Shown: piece after piece, positions 7,404 through 14,646 of the stretch
Layout of the letters: the number at the start of each line of letters is the position of its first letter
How positions within the stretch are numbered: the stretch's first letter is position 1
Origin: Acidimicrobiaceae bacterium
GTDB taxonomy: Bacteria; Actinomycetota; Acidimicrobiia; Acidimicrobiales; RAAP-2
DNA length: 28,891 nt
Assembly: GCA_003133075.1 (NCBI GenBank)
Contig: PKZN01000081.1
Span: 3,641-32,531 of the forward strand
Direction of reading: 5' to 3'
Made by a program: the position numbers and the translations under genes
The notes under the pieces: model-generated
Seen by the model: only the letters and a program-made list of their open reading frames with translations
Database searches by the model: none
What the model was told of the DNA's origin: nothing

Positions 7404-8263
7404 TGCCGGTCTTTCGGCCCGTGGGGCCGTTGGTGGTCGCGCTCGGGGACCGTCGCGTCGATCTCACCACGCGCGCGCTGGTGATGGGGATCCTCAACCG
7501 GACGAAGGACTCCTTCTACGCACCGGCCGCGACCTTCGAACTTGAGGCGTTCTTTCGACGCGCCGAAGAGCTCGTCGAAGAGGGCGCGGACCTGCTCGAT
7601 GTTGGGGGAGTGAAGGCCGGTCCCGGCGAGGAGGTCAGCGAAGCGGAAGAGCTCGACCGCGTGGTACCGGTCATCGCCGAGTTGGCCCGGCGCTTCGACG
7701 TGCCGCTCAGTGTGGACACGTGGCGAGCGGCGGTCGCTCGCGAGGCCTACGCCGTGGGCGCGTGCGTCGGCAACGACATCAGCGGGTTCGCCGATCCCCA
7801 GTACCTCCATGAGGCGGCGACGGCGGGCGCCACGGTGGTGGCGACGCACATCCGCCTGCGCCCCCGCGTGGCCGACCCCGACCCGCACTACGACGACGTC
7901 ACCGAGAGCGTTGGTGCGTTCCTCATAGAACGTCGGCGCTGGGCCCTGGCCGCGGGACTCACCCACGAACAGGTCATCCTCGACGCCGGGCTCGACCTCG
8001 GCAAGACCGCGACGCAGTCGCTCGAGCTACTCCGCAATTCTGCGGCCCTGGCCGAACTCGGCTCGCCGCTCTTGCTCTCGGCGTCGAACAAGACGTTCCT
8101 CGGGGCGTTGTTGGACCTAGAGGTCACCGAGCGTCGAGCGGCGTCTTTAGCGGCGGTGGCGATCGGCGTCACGCAGGGCTGTCGTATCCTTCGGGTCCAT
8201 GAAGTACGAGGCACCGTTCGCGTGCGCGACACCCTGGCGAGACTGATGGAAGTGCCCCAGTGA
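7403..8263 (+). CDS. folP2: Dihydropteroate synthase-like protein, FolP2 type
   Basis: The protein has the TIM-barrel pattern of dihydropteroate synthase but with the altered motifs of the actinobacterial FolP2 paralogue. These are MGILNRTKDSF (28-38) instead of MGILNVTPDSF, DVGGVKAGPGE (66-76) instead of DIGGESTRPG, SVDTW (103-107), NDISG (124-128), LDAGLDLGKT (193-202), SNKTFLG (228-234) and RVHEV (264-268). In mycobacteria FolP2 is reported to lack dihydropteroate synthase activity, so folate synthesis should not be assumed. No folB, folK or folE lies in this window. The GTG start overlaps the thioredoxin stop by one base, and the end overlaps holA by four bases. The symbol reflects resemblance to the paralogue, not proven function. 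Confidence 0.85.
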   Translation: MPVFRPVGPLVVALGDRRVDLTTRALVMGILNRTKDSFYAPAATFELEAFFRRAEELVEEGADLLDVGGVKAGPGEEVSEAEELDRVVPVIAELARRFDVPLSVDTWRAAVAREAYAVGACVGNDISGFADPQYLHEAATAGATVVATHIRLRPRVADPDPHYDDVTESVGAFLIERRRWALAAGLTHEQVILDAGLDLGKTATQSLELLRNSAALAELGSPLLLSASNKTFLGALLDLEVTERRAASLAAVAIGVTQGCRILRVHEVRGTVRVRDTLARLMEVPQ

Positions 8264-9273
8264 CCAGCGCCAGCACGTGCGTCGTCGGCAGCGACGCGAC
8301 GATGGTCTACGACGCGTTGCACAACGTCATTGTCGACGCGCTCGGTGACTTAGATCCGGCCTTCGCGCTCGAGGACTTCACGGCCAAAGACGTCACCGCG
8401 GCCGGCGAGTCGACGCTGCCGCGCGTCTTAGAGGCGCTCAATACTCCCGCGTTCCTCGTCGATCGACGCATCGTTGTGGTGCGCGACGCGCAACTTCTCG
8501 TCGCGGACGAAGTCGCGGCACTCTCGGCGTGGATGGCGACCCCGACGCCCGCGACCGTATTGATTCTCGCGGTCGTTGGGGCGAAGTCCAATCGCCTCGT
8601 CAAAGCCGCCAGCGCCGTCGTCGAGGTCAACGTCGGTTCGCGTGTCGCCGAACGCGTGACCTTCGTCAAGGAGAAGATGGTCGAGTACGACGTGGTCGTC
8701 GATCACGCGACGGCCCAACGTATCGCCGAGCAGGTCGGCGACGACGTCGCGCGCGTCGACGCCCTGGCGCGCACGCTCCAGGCGATCTTCGGCAGCGCGC
8801 CCCTGAACTTCGCGCGCGTCGAGCCCTACCTCGGCGACGCGGGCGACGTGCCCGCCTGGGACTTGACCGACGCCCTCGACGCGGGCGACGCGACCAAGGC
8901 CATCTCGGTGGCGCGTCGCATGCTCGAATCGCGCCAGCGCGCGGGCCTACAGCTCATCTCGATGCTCGCTCGTCACTACCTCAACATGGCGCGCGTCGAA
9001 GGCAGTGACGCCCACACCAAGGAAGAGGCCGCGGCACTGCTCGGTGTCAACGCCTTTCCCGCCGGCAAGGCGCTCCAACAGGGACGACAACTCGGGGCCG
9101 AACGTCTTTCGACCGCGGTGCGTTGGTTGACCGAGGCCGATCTCGCCCTAAAGGGCGGCGTCAGTTACGGGGGTAAGGACTTGGAGAGCGACCTCGACGT
9201 GACCGAGTTGACGGTGATCGAAGTACTCGTCGCGCGACTCGCGCGCCTCTCCTTCAGTGCGCGACGGCGCTAG
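8260..9273 (+). CDS. holA: DNA polymerase III subunit delta
   Basis: HolA is the delta subunit of the clamp loader, which opens the beta sliding clamp. The 337-residue length fits. The N-terminal half is a degenerate RecA-like domain: PRVLEALNTPAFLVDRRIVVVRDA matches the delta pattern in which a strand follows the clamp-contact region. The middle helical region contains EQVGDDVARVDALARTLQAI and WDLTDALDAGDATKAI, characteristic of delta subunits. The C-terminal part has the QLISMLARHYLNMARVEG collar helices. It starts at GTG in a GTGA overlap with folP2. Position next to rpsT also supports the call, since holA-rpsT-lepA is a common bacterial order. Confidence 0.9.
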   Translation: MTSASTCVVGSDATMVYDALHNVIVDALGDLDPAFALEDFTAKDVTAAGESTLPRVLEALNTPAFLVDRRIVVVRDAQLLVADEVAALSAWMATPTPATVLILAVVGAKSNRLVKAASAVVEVNVGSRVAERVTFVKEKMVEYDVVVDHATAQRIAEQVGDDVARVDALARTLQAIFGSAPLNFARVEPYLGDAGDVPAWDLTDALDAGDATKAISVARRMLESRQRAGLQLISMLARHYLNMARVEGSDAHTKEEAAALLGVNAFPAGKALQQGRQLGAERLSTAVRWLTEADLALKGGVSYGGKDLESDLDVTELTVIEVLVARLARLSFSARRR

Positions 9274-9276
9274 GAG

Positions 9277-9540
9277 TCACGCCTCTTCGCGCAGGGCGTT
9301 GAGTCGCTTCATCAGCCCGCTCTTCTTATTGGCGGCCTGGTTCTTGTGGATGATGCCCTTGGAGGCGGCCATGTCGATGCGCTTGACGGCGATGCGCAGC
9401 GTCGACGCCTCGTCCTCGGTGCCGACGGCGGCCACGGCGTTCTTGGTGCGGGTGCGCAGTTCGGACTTGACGGCCTTGTTGCGCTCGCGCGCGACCACGT
9501 TCTGCTTGTTCCGCTTGATTTGGCTCTTGATATTGGCCAC
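9277..9540 (-). CDS. rpsT: 30S ribosomal protein S20
   Basis: An 87-residue, strongly basic protein beginning MANIKSQIKRNKQN, the standard S20 N-terminus, and ending in a lysine/arginine-rich helix (GIIHKNQAANKKSGLMKRLNAL). S20 binds 16S rRNA early in small-subunit assembly. The GTG at 9540 is chosen because the S20 alignment begins there and GAGG lies five bases upstream. A longer reading to 9615 adds residues foreign to S20. Its stop is three bases from the end of convergent holA. Confidence 0.96.
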   Translation of the reverse strand: MANIKSQIKRNKQNVVARERNKAVKSELRTRTKNAVAAVGTEDEASTLRIAVKRIDMAASKGIIHKNQAANKKSGLMKRLNALREEA

Positions 9541-9584
9541 GACAACCTCGTTCTTCGTGCGCAACGCTCTGCGCGGGCCTATCG

Positions 9585-9590
9585 ATGCTA
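9585..9590 (-). promoter_or_regulatory. Candidate -10 box for rpsT
   Basis: TAGCAT on the minus strand would place a transcription start near 9578 and give a leader of about 38 nt that includes the GAGG ribosome-binding site. No convincing -35 is seen. Confidence 0.35.
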
Positions 9591-9641
9591 CCAGAGGGCT
9601 CGGCGTTGGTTCCACCGGGGAGAATTTGACGCGACGAACAG

Positions 9642-9647
9642 TAGCCT
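9642..9647 (+). promoter_or_regulatory. Candidate -10 box for lepA
   Basis: TAGCCT lies three bases before the GTG at 9651 and nine before a second in-frame GTG at 9657. If real, the later GTG would be the start of a nearly leaderless message. Confidence 0.35.
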
Positions 9648-9650
9648 TGG

Positions 9651-11456
9651 GTGACCGTGGCCACTCCCGTAATTGACTCCAGCACCATCAGAAACCTCAG
9701 CATCATCGCGCACATCGACCACGGCAAGTCGACGCTCTCGGACCGGATTTTGGAGATCACCGGGGCCGTCGACCCCCGGCTCATGCGCGCCCAGTACCTC
9801 GACTCAATGGACATCGAACGCGAGCGGGGCATCACGATCAAGGCTCAGAACGTCCGGGTCCGCTACCAGGGGCACCTGATACAGCTCATCGACACGCCCG
9901 GCCACGTGGACTTTGGTTACGAGGTCAGTCGTTCCCTGGCGGCCTGCGAGGGCGCCGTGCTCTTAGTCGACGCCAGCCAGGGCATTCAAGCCCAGACGCT
10001 GGCGAACTGTTACCAGGCGATCGAGCACAACTTAGAGATCGTCGCGGTGCTGAACAAGATCGACCTACCTGCGGCCGACCCCGAACGGTGCAAGGACGAA
10101 CTCGAGCGCGTACTCGGCATCGACGCCGCCACGATCCTCTCGATATCGGCCAAGACCGGCGAGGGCGTCGCGGCGTTACTCGACGCCATCATCGAACGCA
10201 TTCCCGCCCCCGTGGGCGACCCCGCGGCGCCGTTACAAGCACTGGTCTTTGACTCCTACTACGACCAGTTCCGCGGGGTCATCTCCTCGATCCGCGTGCT
10301 CGAGGGCACGCTGCAAGACGACACTCGGATCCGCATGATGCGCGCGGGCACCAACCACGAGTTAGAAGAGATCGGCATCCGCACTCCCGAGATGATCAAG
10401 GTCGAGCGCCTCGGGCCCGGTGAAGTGGGCTACGTGGTGGCGGGTATCCGCGACGTCGGGGGAGCGCGCTCGGGTGAGACGATCACCGAGGCCAATCACC
10501 CGGCCGCCGCGCCACTGGAGGGTTACCAGGACCCCAAACCCATGGTGTTCTGTGGCATCTACCCGATCGACGGCGACGACTTGGCGAACCTGCGCGACGC
10601 GCTCGACAAACTTCGACTGAACGACGCCTCGATCACGTACGAACCCGAGAAGTCCCACGCGTTGGGCTTTGGGTTCCGCTGCGGGTTCTTAGGACTGCTG
10701 CACATGGAGATCGTCCGCGAACGCCTGGAGCGCGAGTTCAACTTGGCCATCATCGCGACCGCGCCGTCGGTCGTCTACCGGGCCTTTTTAACTGACGGCA
10801 GCGAAGTCTTGGTTGACAACCCGACGGACCTGCCCGATCCCAGTCGGCTCGAACACGTTGATGAACCCATGCTCGACGTCACGATACTGACCCCGGCGGA
10901 GTACCTCGGGGCCGTCATGGACCTCGGCCAGTCGCGACGCGGCGAGATGATCAAGATGGAGTACCTCTCGGTCGAACGCGTGGAACTGCGTTACCGCATC
11001 CCCTTGGCCGAGATCGTGATCGACTTCTTCGATGCCCTAAAGAGCCGCACCAAGGGCTACGCGTCGCTCGACTACGAGCCCGCGGGTTACGTCACCTCCG
11101 ACGTCGTACGGGTCGACCTACTCATCAACCACGAACCGGTCGACGCCTTCTCCACCATCGTGCACAAGTCCAACGCCGAGGTCTACGGACGAAAGATGGC
11201 GGAGCGTCTGAAAGAGCTCATCCCGCGCCAGATGTTCGACGTACCGATCCAGGCGGCGATCGGGGGTCGCGTCGTCGCGCGCCAGACCGTCAAGGCCCGT
11301 CGCAAGGACGTGCTGGCCAAGTGTTACGGCGGGGACATCACGCGTAAACGCAAGCTGCTCGAGAAGCAAAAAGAGGGCAAGAAGCGCATGAAGAACCTCG
11401 GTCGCGTCGAGGTACCCCAAGAGGCCTTCGTCGCCGCGCTCAAACTTGAGGAGTAA
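9651..11456 (+). CDS. lepA: Elongation factor 4 (LepA)
   Basis: LepA is a ribosome-associated GTPase that acts in translation initiation and elongation under stress. The G1 motif is HIDHGKST (21-28), followed by the G2/switch region ERERGITIKAQNV, G3 DTPGHVDFGYEVSR and G4 NKIDLPAADPERC. The phrase GYEVSRSLAACEGAVLLVDA separates LepA from EF-G and EF-Tu. The C-terminal LepA domain is intact, ending RVEVPQEAFVAALKLEE. Length (601 residues) is standard. The start may be GTG 9651 or GTG 9657; neither has a good Shine-Dalgarno. It ends directly against the stop of the convergent GGDEF-EAL gene. At least seven leucine TTA codons are used. Confidence 0.97.
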   Translation: MTVATPVIDSSTIRNLSIIAHIDHGKSTLSDRILEITGAVDPRLMRAQYLDSMDIERERGITIKAQNVRVRYQGHLIQLIDTPGHVDFGYEVSRSLAACEGAVLLVDASQGIQAQTLANCYQAIEHNLEIVAVLNKIDLPAADPERCKDELERVLGIDAATILSISAKTGEGVAALLDAIIERIPAPVGDPAAPLQALVFDSYYDQFRGVISSIRVLEGTLQDDTRIRMMRAGTNHELEEIGIRTPEMIKVERLGPGEVGYVVAGIRDVGGARSGETITEANHPAAAPLEGYQDPKPMVFCGIYPIDGDDLANLRDALDKLRLNDASITYEPEKSHALGFGFRCGFLGLLHMEIVRERLEREFNLAIIATAPSVVYRAFLTDGSEVLVDNPTDLPDPSRLEHVDEPMLDVTILTPAEYLGAVMDLGQSRRGEMIKMEYLSVERVELRYRIPLAEIVIDFFDALKSRTKGYASLDYEPAGYVTSDVVRVDLLINHEPVDAFSTIVHKSNAEVYGRKMAERLKELIPRQMFDVPIQAAIGGRVVARQTVKARRKDVLAKCYGGDITRKRKLLEKQKEGKKRMKNLGRVEVPQEAFVAALKLEE

Positions 11457-13832
11457 CTAGAGGGAGCGAGGTCGCGTCTGGGGCTTCTGGTGGCGTGTCG
11501 ACTCGAGAATCTGGGTCTCGAGGGCGAGGGGGTCGAGGGGACGGGCGAAGAGGTACCCCTGGACCTCGGTGACGCCGCTCGCGCGCAGCATGTCCATCTG
11601 TTCGATCGTCTCGACGCCCTCAGCGAGGGTCGTCACCCCGAGGTCGCGTCCGAGTTGGATGAAGGTCTTCACCAGCGCCGCCGAGTGGGTCGAGGTGGTG
11701 ATCGAGGCGATGAAGGACTGGTCGATCTTGATGCAGTCGATGGGGAACTTGCGCAGGTACGCGAGGGAGCAGTAGCCCGTGCCGAAGTCGTCGATGGCGA
11801 CGCGCACGCCGAGCTCTTTGATCAGGGTGAGGCGCCGCACCGTGGCGTCCACGTCGAGCATCAAAGCGGTCTCGGTGACCTCGACGATCAACGATCGTTC
11901 ACAGCCCCCGATTCGCGAAGCCTCGCGGATCTGGTCGACGATCAAGTCGTCGTCGAACTGGCGCGCCGACACGTTCACCGAGACGTCGAGGTCGTAGCCG
12001 CGCGCGCGCCAATCGGTCATCTGGCGACACGCTTCACGCAACACCCAGGCGCCGACTTCGCGGATCTGACCGGTGCGCTCCAAGATCGGGATGAACTCGT
12101 CGGGGCAGATGACGCCCTCGCTGGGGTGGTGCCAGCGAAGGAGCGCTTCGACGCCGATGACCGAGAGGTCCTCGAGGCGGTAGATCGGCTGGTACACGAG
12201 GTGGAACTGATTGTCCCGGATGGCAGAGCGCAGGTCGAACTCGAGGGCGATGCGGCGCTCGGAGACGTCGGCCATCTTCGAGTTGAAGAAGGCGAACTTA
12301 TTCTTGCCGGCGTTCTTCGCTTGGTAGAGCGCCACGTCCGCGTCGCGCAGCAGCTCACTGCCGTTCTGGCGGTCGCCAACGGCGATGCCGACACTGGTGC
12401 TCACGTAGAGCGGGATGAGGGCGCCCTTTAACACGAAGGGTTGACGCATCACGTCGAGGAGACGTTGTGCGACGATCTCGGGCGCGAGCGTGTCCGCCCC
12501 GCCGTCGATCAAGACCACGAACTCGTCGCCGCCCATGCGGCCGATGGTGTCGGCCCCGCGAAGCGTGCTCTTCATGCGCCAGGCGACGAGGACCAAGAGG
12601 TGGTCGCCCGCCTCGTGGCCGAGTGAGTCGTTCACGTTCTTAAAGTCGTCGAGGTCGACGAAGAGCGCGGCGCCCTGGGTTCCTCGACGTCGGTTTCGTT
12701 CCAGCATCTGTTCAATTCGGTCGACGATCAAGGCCCGGTTCGGCAGACCCGTCAAGGAGTCGTGGAGGGCCTGGAACTGGAGTTGTGAGGTGCGGTCGCG
12801 TACCAGCAGACTCAACTTGTCCCGCCCCGCGCCGAGCAGGAGGATCAAGGCGCCGAGCAAGAGCGACAGCGCGATCCCGGCGAAGAGGAACAACAGGGCT
12901 CCTGCGTCGTGAAGGATGCCCCGACCGCCCGAAACGCCGGCGGTGTGCAGCGACCAGCCGTCGTGCATCGCGACGTTGGCGGTGCGGCCAACTTTTGTGA
13001 CGGAGCCACTGTGAAAGACGATCTTGGAATTCACCTGGCCGTAGTAGAGCGCGACCGCCATGTTGGGGTGGCCCGCCAGGGCACTCGTCAAGATGGTGCC
13101 GGGGGTCAAGAGCACACCGACGACGTCGAGGAACGCGGCGTCGCGACCGGCCACGGTCGCGGGGACGGTGCCGCCCCGGTAGAAGGGGGTCTCGACGCCG
13201 AAGACCTTCACGCCGTTATAGGTATAGGGGAGCACGTCGCTGCGACCTTCGGACCGAGCGTCAGTGATGGGCGAGCCAATGGGCGAGTCGCAGACGTCGT
13301 AGTCCTTCGGAATGACGATGTCGCCCGGACGGGCGAATCCGACGGTGGCGAAGCAGTAGTAGGGGCGAACCCCCGCCGGCGTGAGCTCAAAGGGCGAACG
13401 CTGTCGAATCGACTCGGCCCTCGCGAACGTCGCGAGATCTGCTTGGGACACGTAGGAGATGATGCCCAGTTCAATGACGCTGGCGTAGCGGCGAAGGACG
13501 CCGGTGGTCTTGCCCCACGCGTTGAACTGCGCCTTGGTGGCGTTTGGATTTCCGATGAAGAACGACTCGGCACTCTCAATGAGGTCTTGCTGGCGCGAGA
13601 TCGACACGCGCAGTGACGTGCCGATCTCCTGAGAGGTGGCAGCGAAGGACCGCTGCGCACGATCGTTCGCCGCGGTGGCGTCGTAGCGCGCCCCGAAAAA
13701 CGAACCTAAGACGCCCAGGAGGACGAGCGCGGCGGCGACGTACGTCCAGGTGCGAATCGAACGCTGGGGACCCTGTTCCAAAATCCCCTCAGGAGTGCCC
13801 ACGCCTCGAGGGGTAGGAACGTCCTTTGTCAT
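11457..13832 (-). CDS. Membrane CHASE-GGDEF-EAL cyclic-di-GMP protein
   Basis: Architecture from the N-terminus: a transmembrane helix (about 30-48), an extracytoplasmic CHASE-type sensor domain (about 60-280), a second transmembrane helix (about 312-335), a GGDEF domain (about 350-515) and an EAL domain (about 530-780). The cyclase motif GGDEF (434-438) is intact, with an RxxD inhibitory site (RGAD, 425-428) at the usual five-residue distance. The EAL domain keeps EALLRW (562-567), SVNVSARQF, EVTETALM, DDFGTGYCSL and AEGVE, so both cyclic-di-GMP synthesis and breakdown may be possible. The ligand of the sensor is unknown; CHASE domains often bind cytokinin-like or other small molecules. It occupies the interval between lepA and hrcA where hemW usually sits. 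The ATG start is a reasonable choice but lacks a clear ribosome-binding site. Confidence 0.93.
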   Translation of the reverse strand: MTKDVPTPRGVGTPEGILEQGPQRSIRTWTYVAAALVLLGVLGSFFGARYDATAANDRAQRSFAATSQEIGTSLRVSISRQQDLIESAESFFIGNPNATKAQFNAWGKTTGVLRRYASVIELGIISYVSQADLATFARAESIRQRSPFELTPAGVRPYYCFATVGFARPGDIVIPKDYDVCDSPIGSPITDARSEGRSDVLPYTYNGVKVFGVETPFYRGGTVPATVAGRDAAFLDVVGVLLTPGTILTSALAGHPNMAVALYYGQVNSKIVFHSGSVTKVGRTANVAMHDGWSLHTAGVSGGRGILHDAGALLFLFAGIALSLLLGALILLLGAGRDKLSLLVRDRTSQLQFQALHDSLTGLPNRALIVDRIEQMLERNRRRGTQGAALFVDLDDFKNVNDSLGHEAGDHLLVLVAWRMKSTLRGADTIGRMGGDEFVVLIDGGADTLAPEIVAQRLLDVMRQPFVLKGALIPLYVSTSVGIAVGDRQNGSELLRDADVALYQAKNAGKNKFAFFNSKMADVSERRIALEFDLRSAIRDNQFHLVYQPIYRLEDLSVIGVEALLRWHHPSEGVICPDEFIPILERTGQIREVGAWVLREACRQMTDWRARGYDLDVSVNVSARQFDDDLIVDQIREASRIGGCERSLIVEVTETALMLDVDATVRRLTLIKELGVRVAIDDFGTGYCSLAYLRKFPIDCIKIDQSFIASITTSTHSAALVKTFIQLGRDLGVTTLAEGVETIEQMDMLRASGVTEVQGYLFARPLDPLALETQILESTRHQKPQTRPRSL

Positions 13833-14048
13833 GATCTGACTACGTCGTAACGTGGTTCATTTTGTAAGAGGCCTCCCAGACAAACCGTGCGCGGACAAAC
13901 TTCTTGGCCTCGCAGTGGCCGCCCGACTGGACACCTAGGCCCAACCTAAACGCGACCGGGCGCTTTAAATCACTGATTTCGCCGTTGGTGGCGTGCGGCG
14001 TGCTCGCGTGCCTGACGAGAAGGCGTTTCGAGCCCGCTTGTGAACTAG
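13833..14048. other. Gap between the GGDEF-EAL gene and the DinB-like gene, no feature identified
   Basis: This 216-base stretch is the longest gene-free interval. I find no tRNA, riboswitch or strong hairpin. It may hold the promoter of the GGDEF-EAL gene near 13850-13880, where AT-richer sequence occurs, but no -35/-10 pair is convincing. Confidence 0.4.
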
Positions 14049-14567
14049 TTAGTAGCCCGTCGCGCCGTCGATCAACTCGCGCAGTATGTCGGCGTGACCG
14101 CAGTGCCGGGCGTACTCCTCGATCATGTGGAGGTAGATCCAGCGCAGGTCCACCTCGACGCCCCGGCGCGCTCTGACGGCCATTTCATCGAGATCATGGC
14201 CCTTCGCGAGGTCGCGCGACGTCGAAATCGACGCGAGATAGAGCTCGAGCACCTCGTCGACGTCGGCGCTGTCGAGGTCGCGGAAGTCGATCTCGCGATC
14301 GGCCTCGGTCTTGTAGTACTCCACGACGTCGTGGCCCGCAAACCTCGACTCGAACCAGATCTGCTCGACGAAGGTCAGGTGGCGAAGTAGCCCAAGGAGC
14401 GACATCATCGAGGTGGCGACCGGGCGTTGTTTTAACTGGTCCGGGGTCAACCCGTCGCACTTATAGAGCATGGTGCCCCGGTAAAAGTCGAGCCATGACT
14501 CGAGTTGGGTGCGTTCTTCGCCTGAAAAGACGACGTTGGTACGCGCTGGCGCCTCGAAGGTCTCCAT
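14049..14567 (-). CDS. DinB-like (DUF664) family protein
   Basis: A 172-residue four-helix protein of the DinB/DUF664 superfamily, which includes bacillithiol and mycothiol S-transferases. Candidate metal ligands are the His in LLRHLTFVEQIWF and the two in MIEEYARHCGHADILRELIDG. The phrase ARHCGHADILRE is the signature end of DUF664 proteins in actinobacteria. The enzyme activity is not known; a thiol-dependent transferase is the reasonable guess. The ATG at 14567 is chosen because the family begins close to it and a TATCGT box lies exactly six bases upstream. The longer reading to 14891 runs into hrcA. It is divergent from hrcA, with the CIRCE element between. Confidence 0.87.
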   Translation of the reverse strand: METFEAPARTNVVFSGEERTQLESWLDFYRGTMLYKCDGLTPDQLKQRPVATSMMSLLGLLRHLTFVEQIWFESRFAGHDVVEYYKTEADREIDFRDLDSADVDEVLELYLASISTSRDLAKGHDLDEMAVRARRGVEVDLRWIYLHMIEEYARHCGHADILRELIDGATGY

Positions 14568-14573
14568 GGCGCA

Positions 14574-14579
14574 ACGATA
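14574..14579 (-). promoter_or_regulatory. -10 box for leaderless dinB-like gene
   Basis: TATCGT on the minus strand is followed by exactly six bases and the ATG at 14567. This is the same geometry as at leuS, dinG, uppS and glyS. Confidence 0.5.
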
Positions 14580-14608
14580 GAACCGGCGGCCCTGTCGTCT
14601 GGTGCGTG

Positions 14609-14635
14609 TTAGCACTCGGTAAAATCGAGTGCTAA
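14609..14635 (+). promoter_or_regulatory. CIRCE operator (HrcA binding site)
   Basis: A perfect inverted repeat TTAGCACTC - nine bases - GAGTGCTAA, identical to the CIRCE consensus bound by HrcA. It lies 11 bases before the hrcA ATG, so hrcA represses its own operon and is induced on heat shock. A TAAAAT inside the spacer (14620-14625) could be the -10 box. The element also lies about 30 bases upstream of the dinB-like -10. Confidence 0.96.
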
Positions 14636-14646
14636 CAAGGAGAGAC

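Noticed and set aside
12909..13616. 235-residue plus-strand reading opposite the CHASE domain
   Set aside because: Antisense shadow in a high-G+C gene; no family features or start context.
14024..14045. TTTCGAGCCC resembling a tRNA T-loop
   Set aside because: The flanking bases do not form a T-arm stem, and no acceptor or anticodon arm can be drawn around it.
13904..14176. 90-residue plus-strand reading across the gap before the DinB-like gene
   Set aside because: Its second half is an Arg-rich antisense of the DinB-like gene. No ribosome-binding site, promoter or recognisable feature supports it.
14629..14646. Earlier GTG start for hrcA
   Set aside because: It lies inside the CIRCE right arm and has no ribosome-binding site. 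The ATG at 14647 has AAGGAG upstream and matches the family N-terminus.
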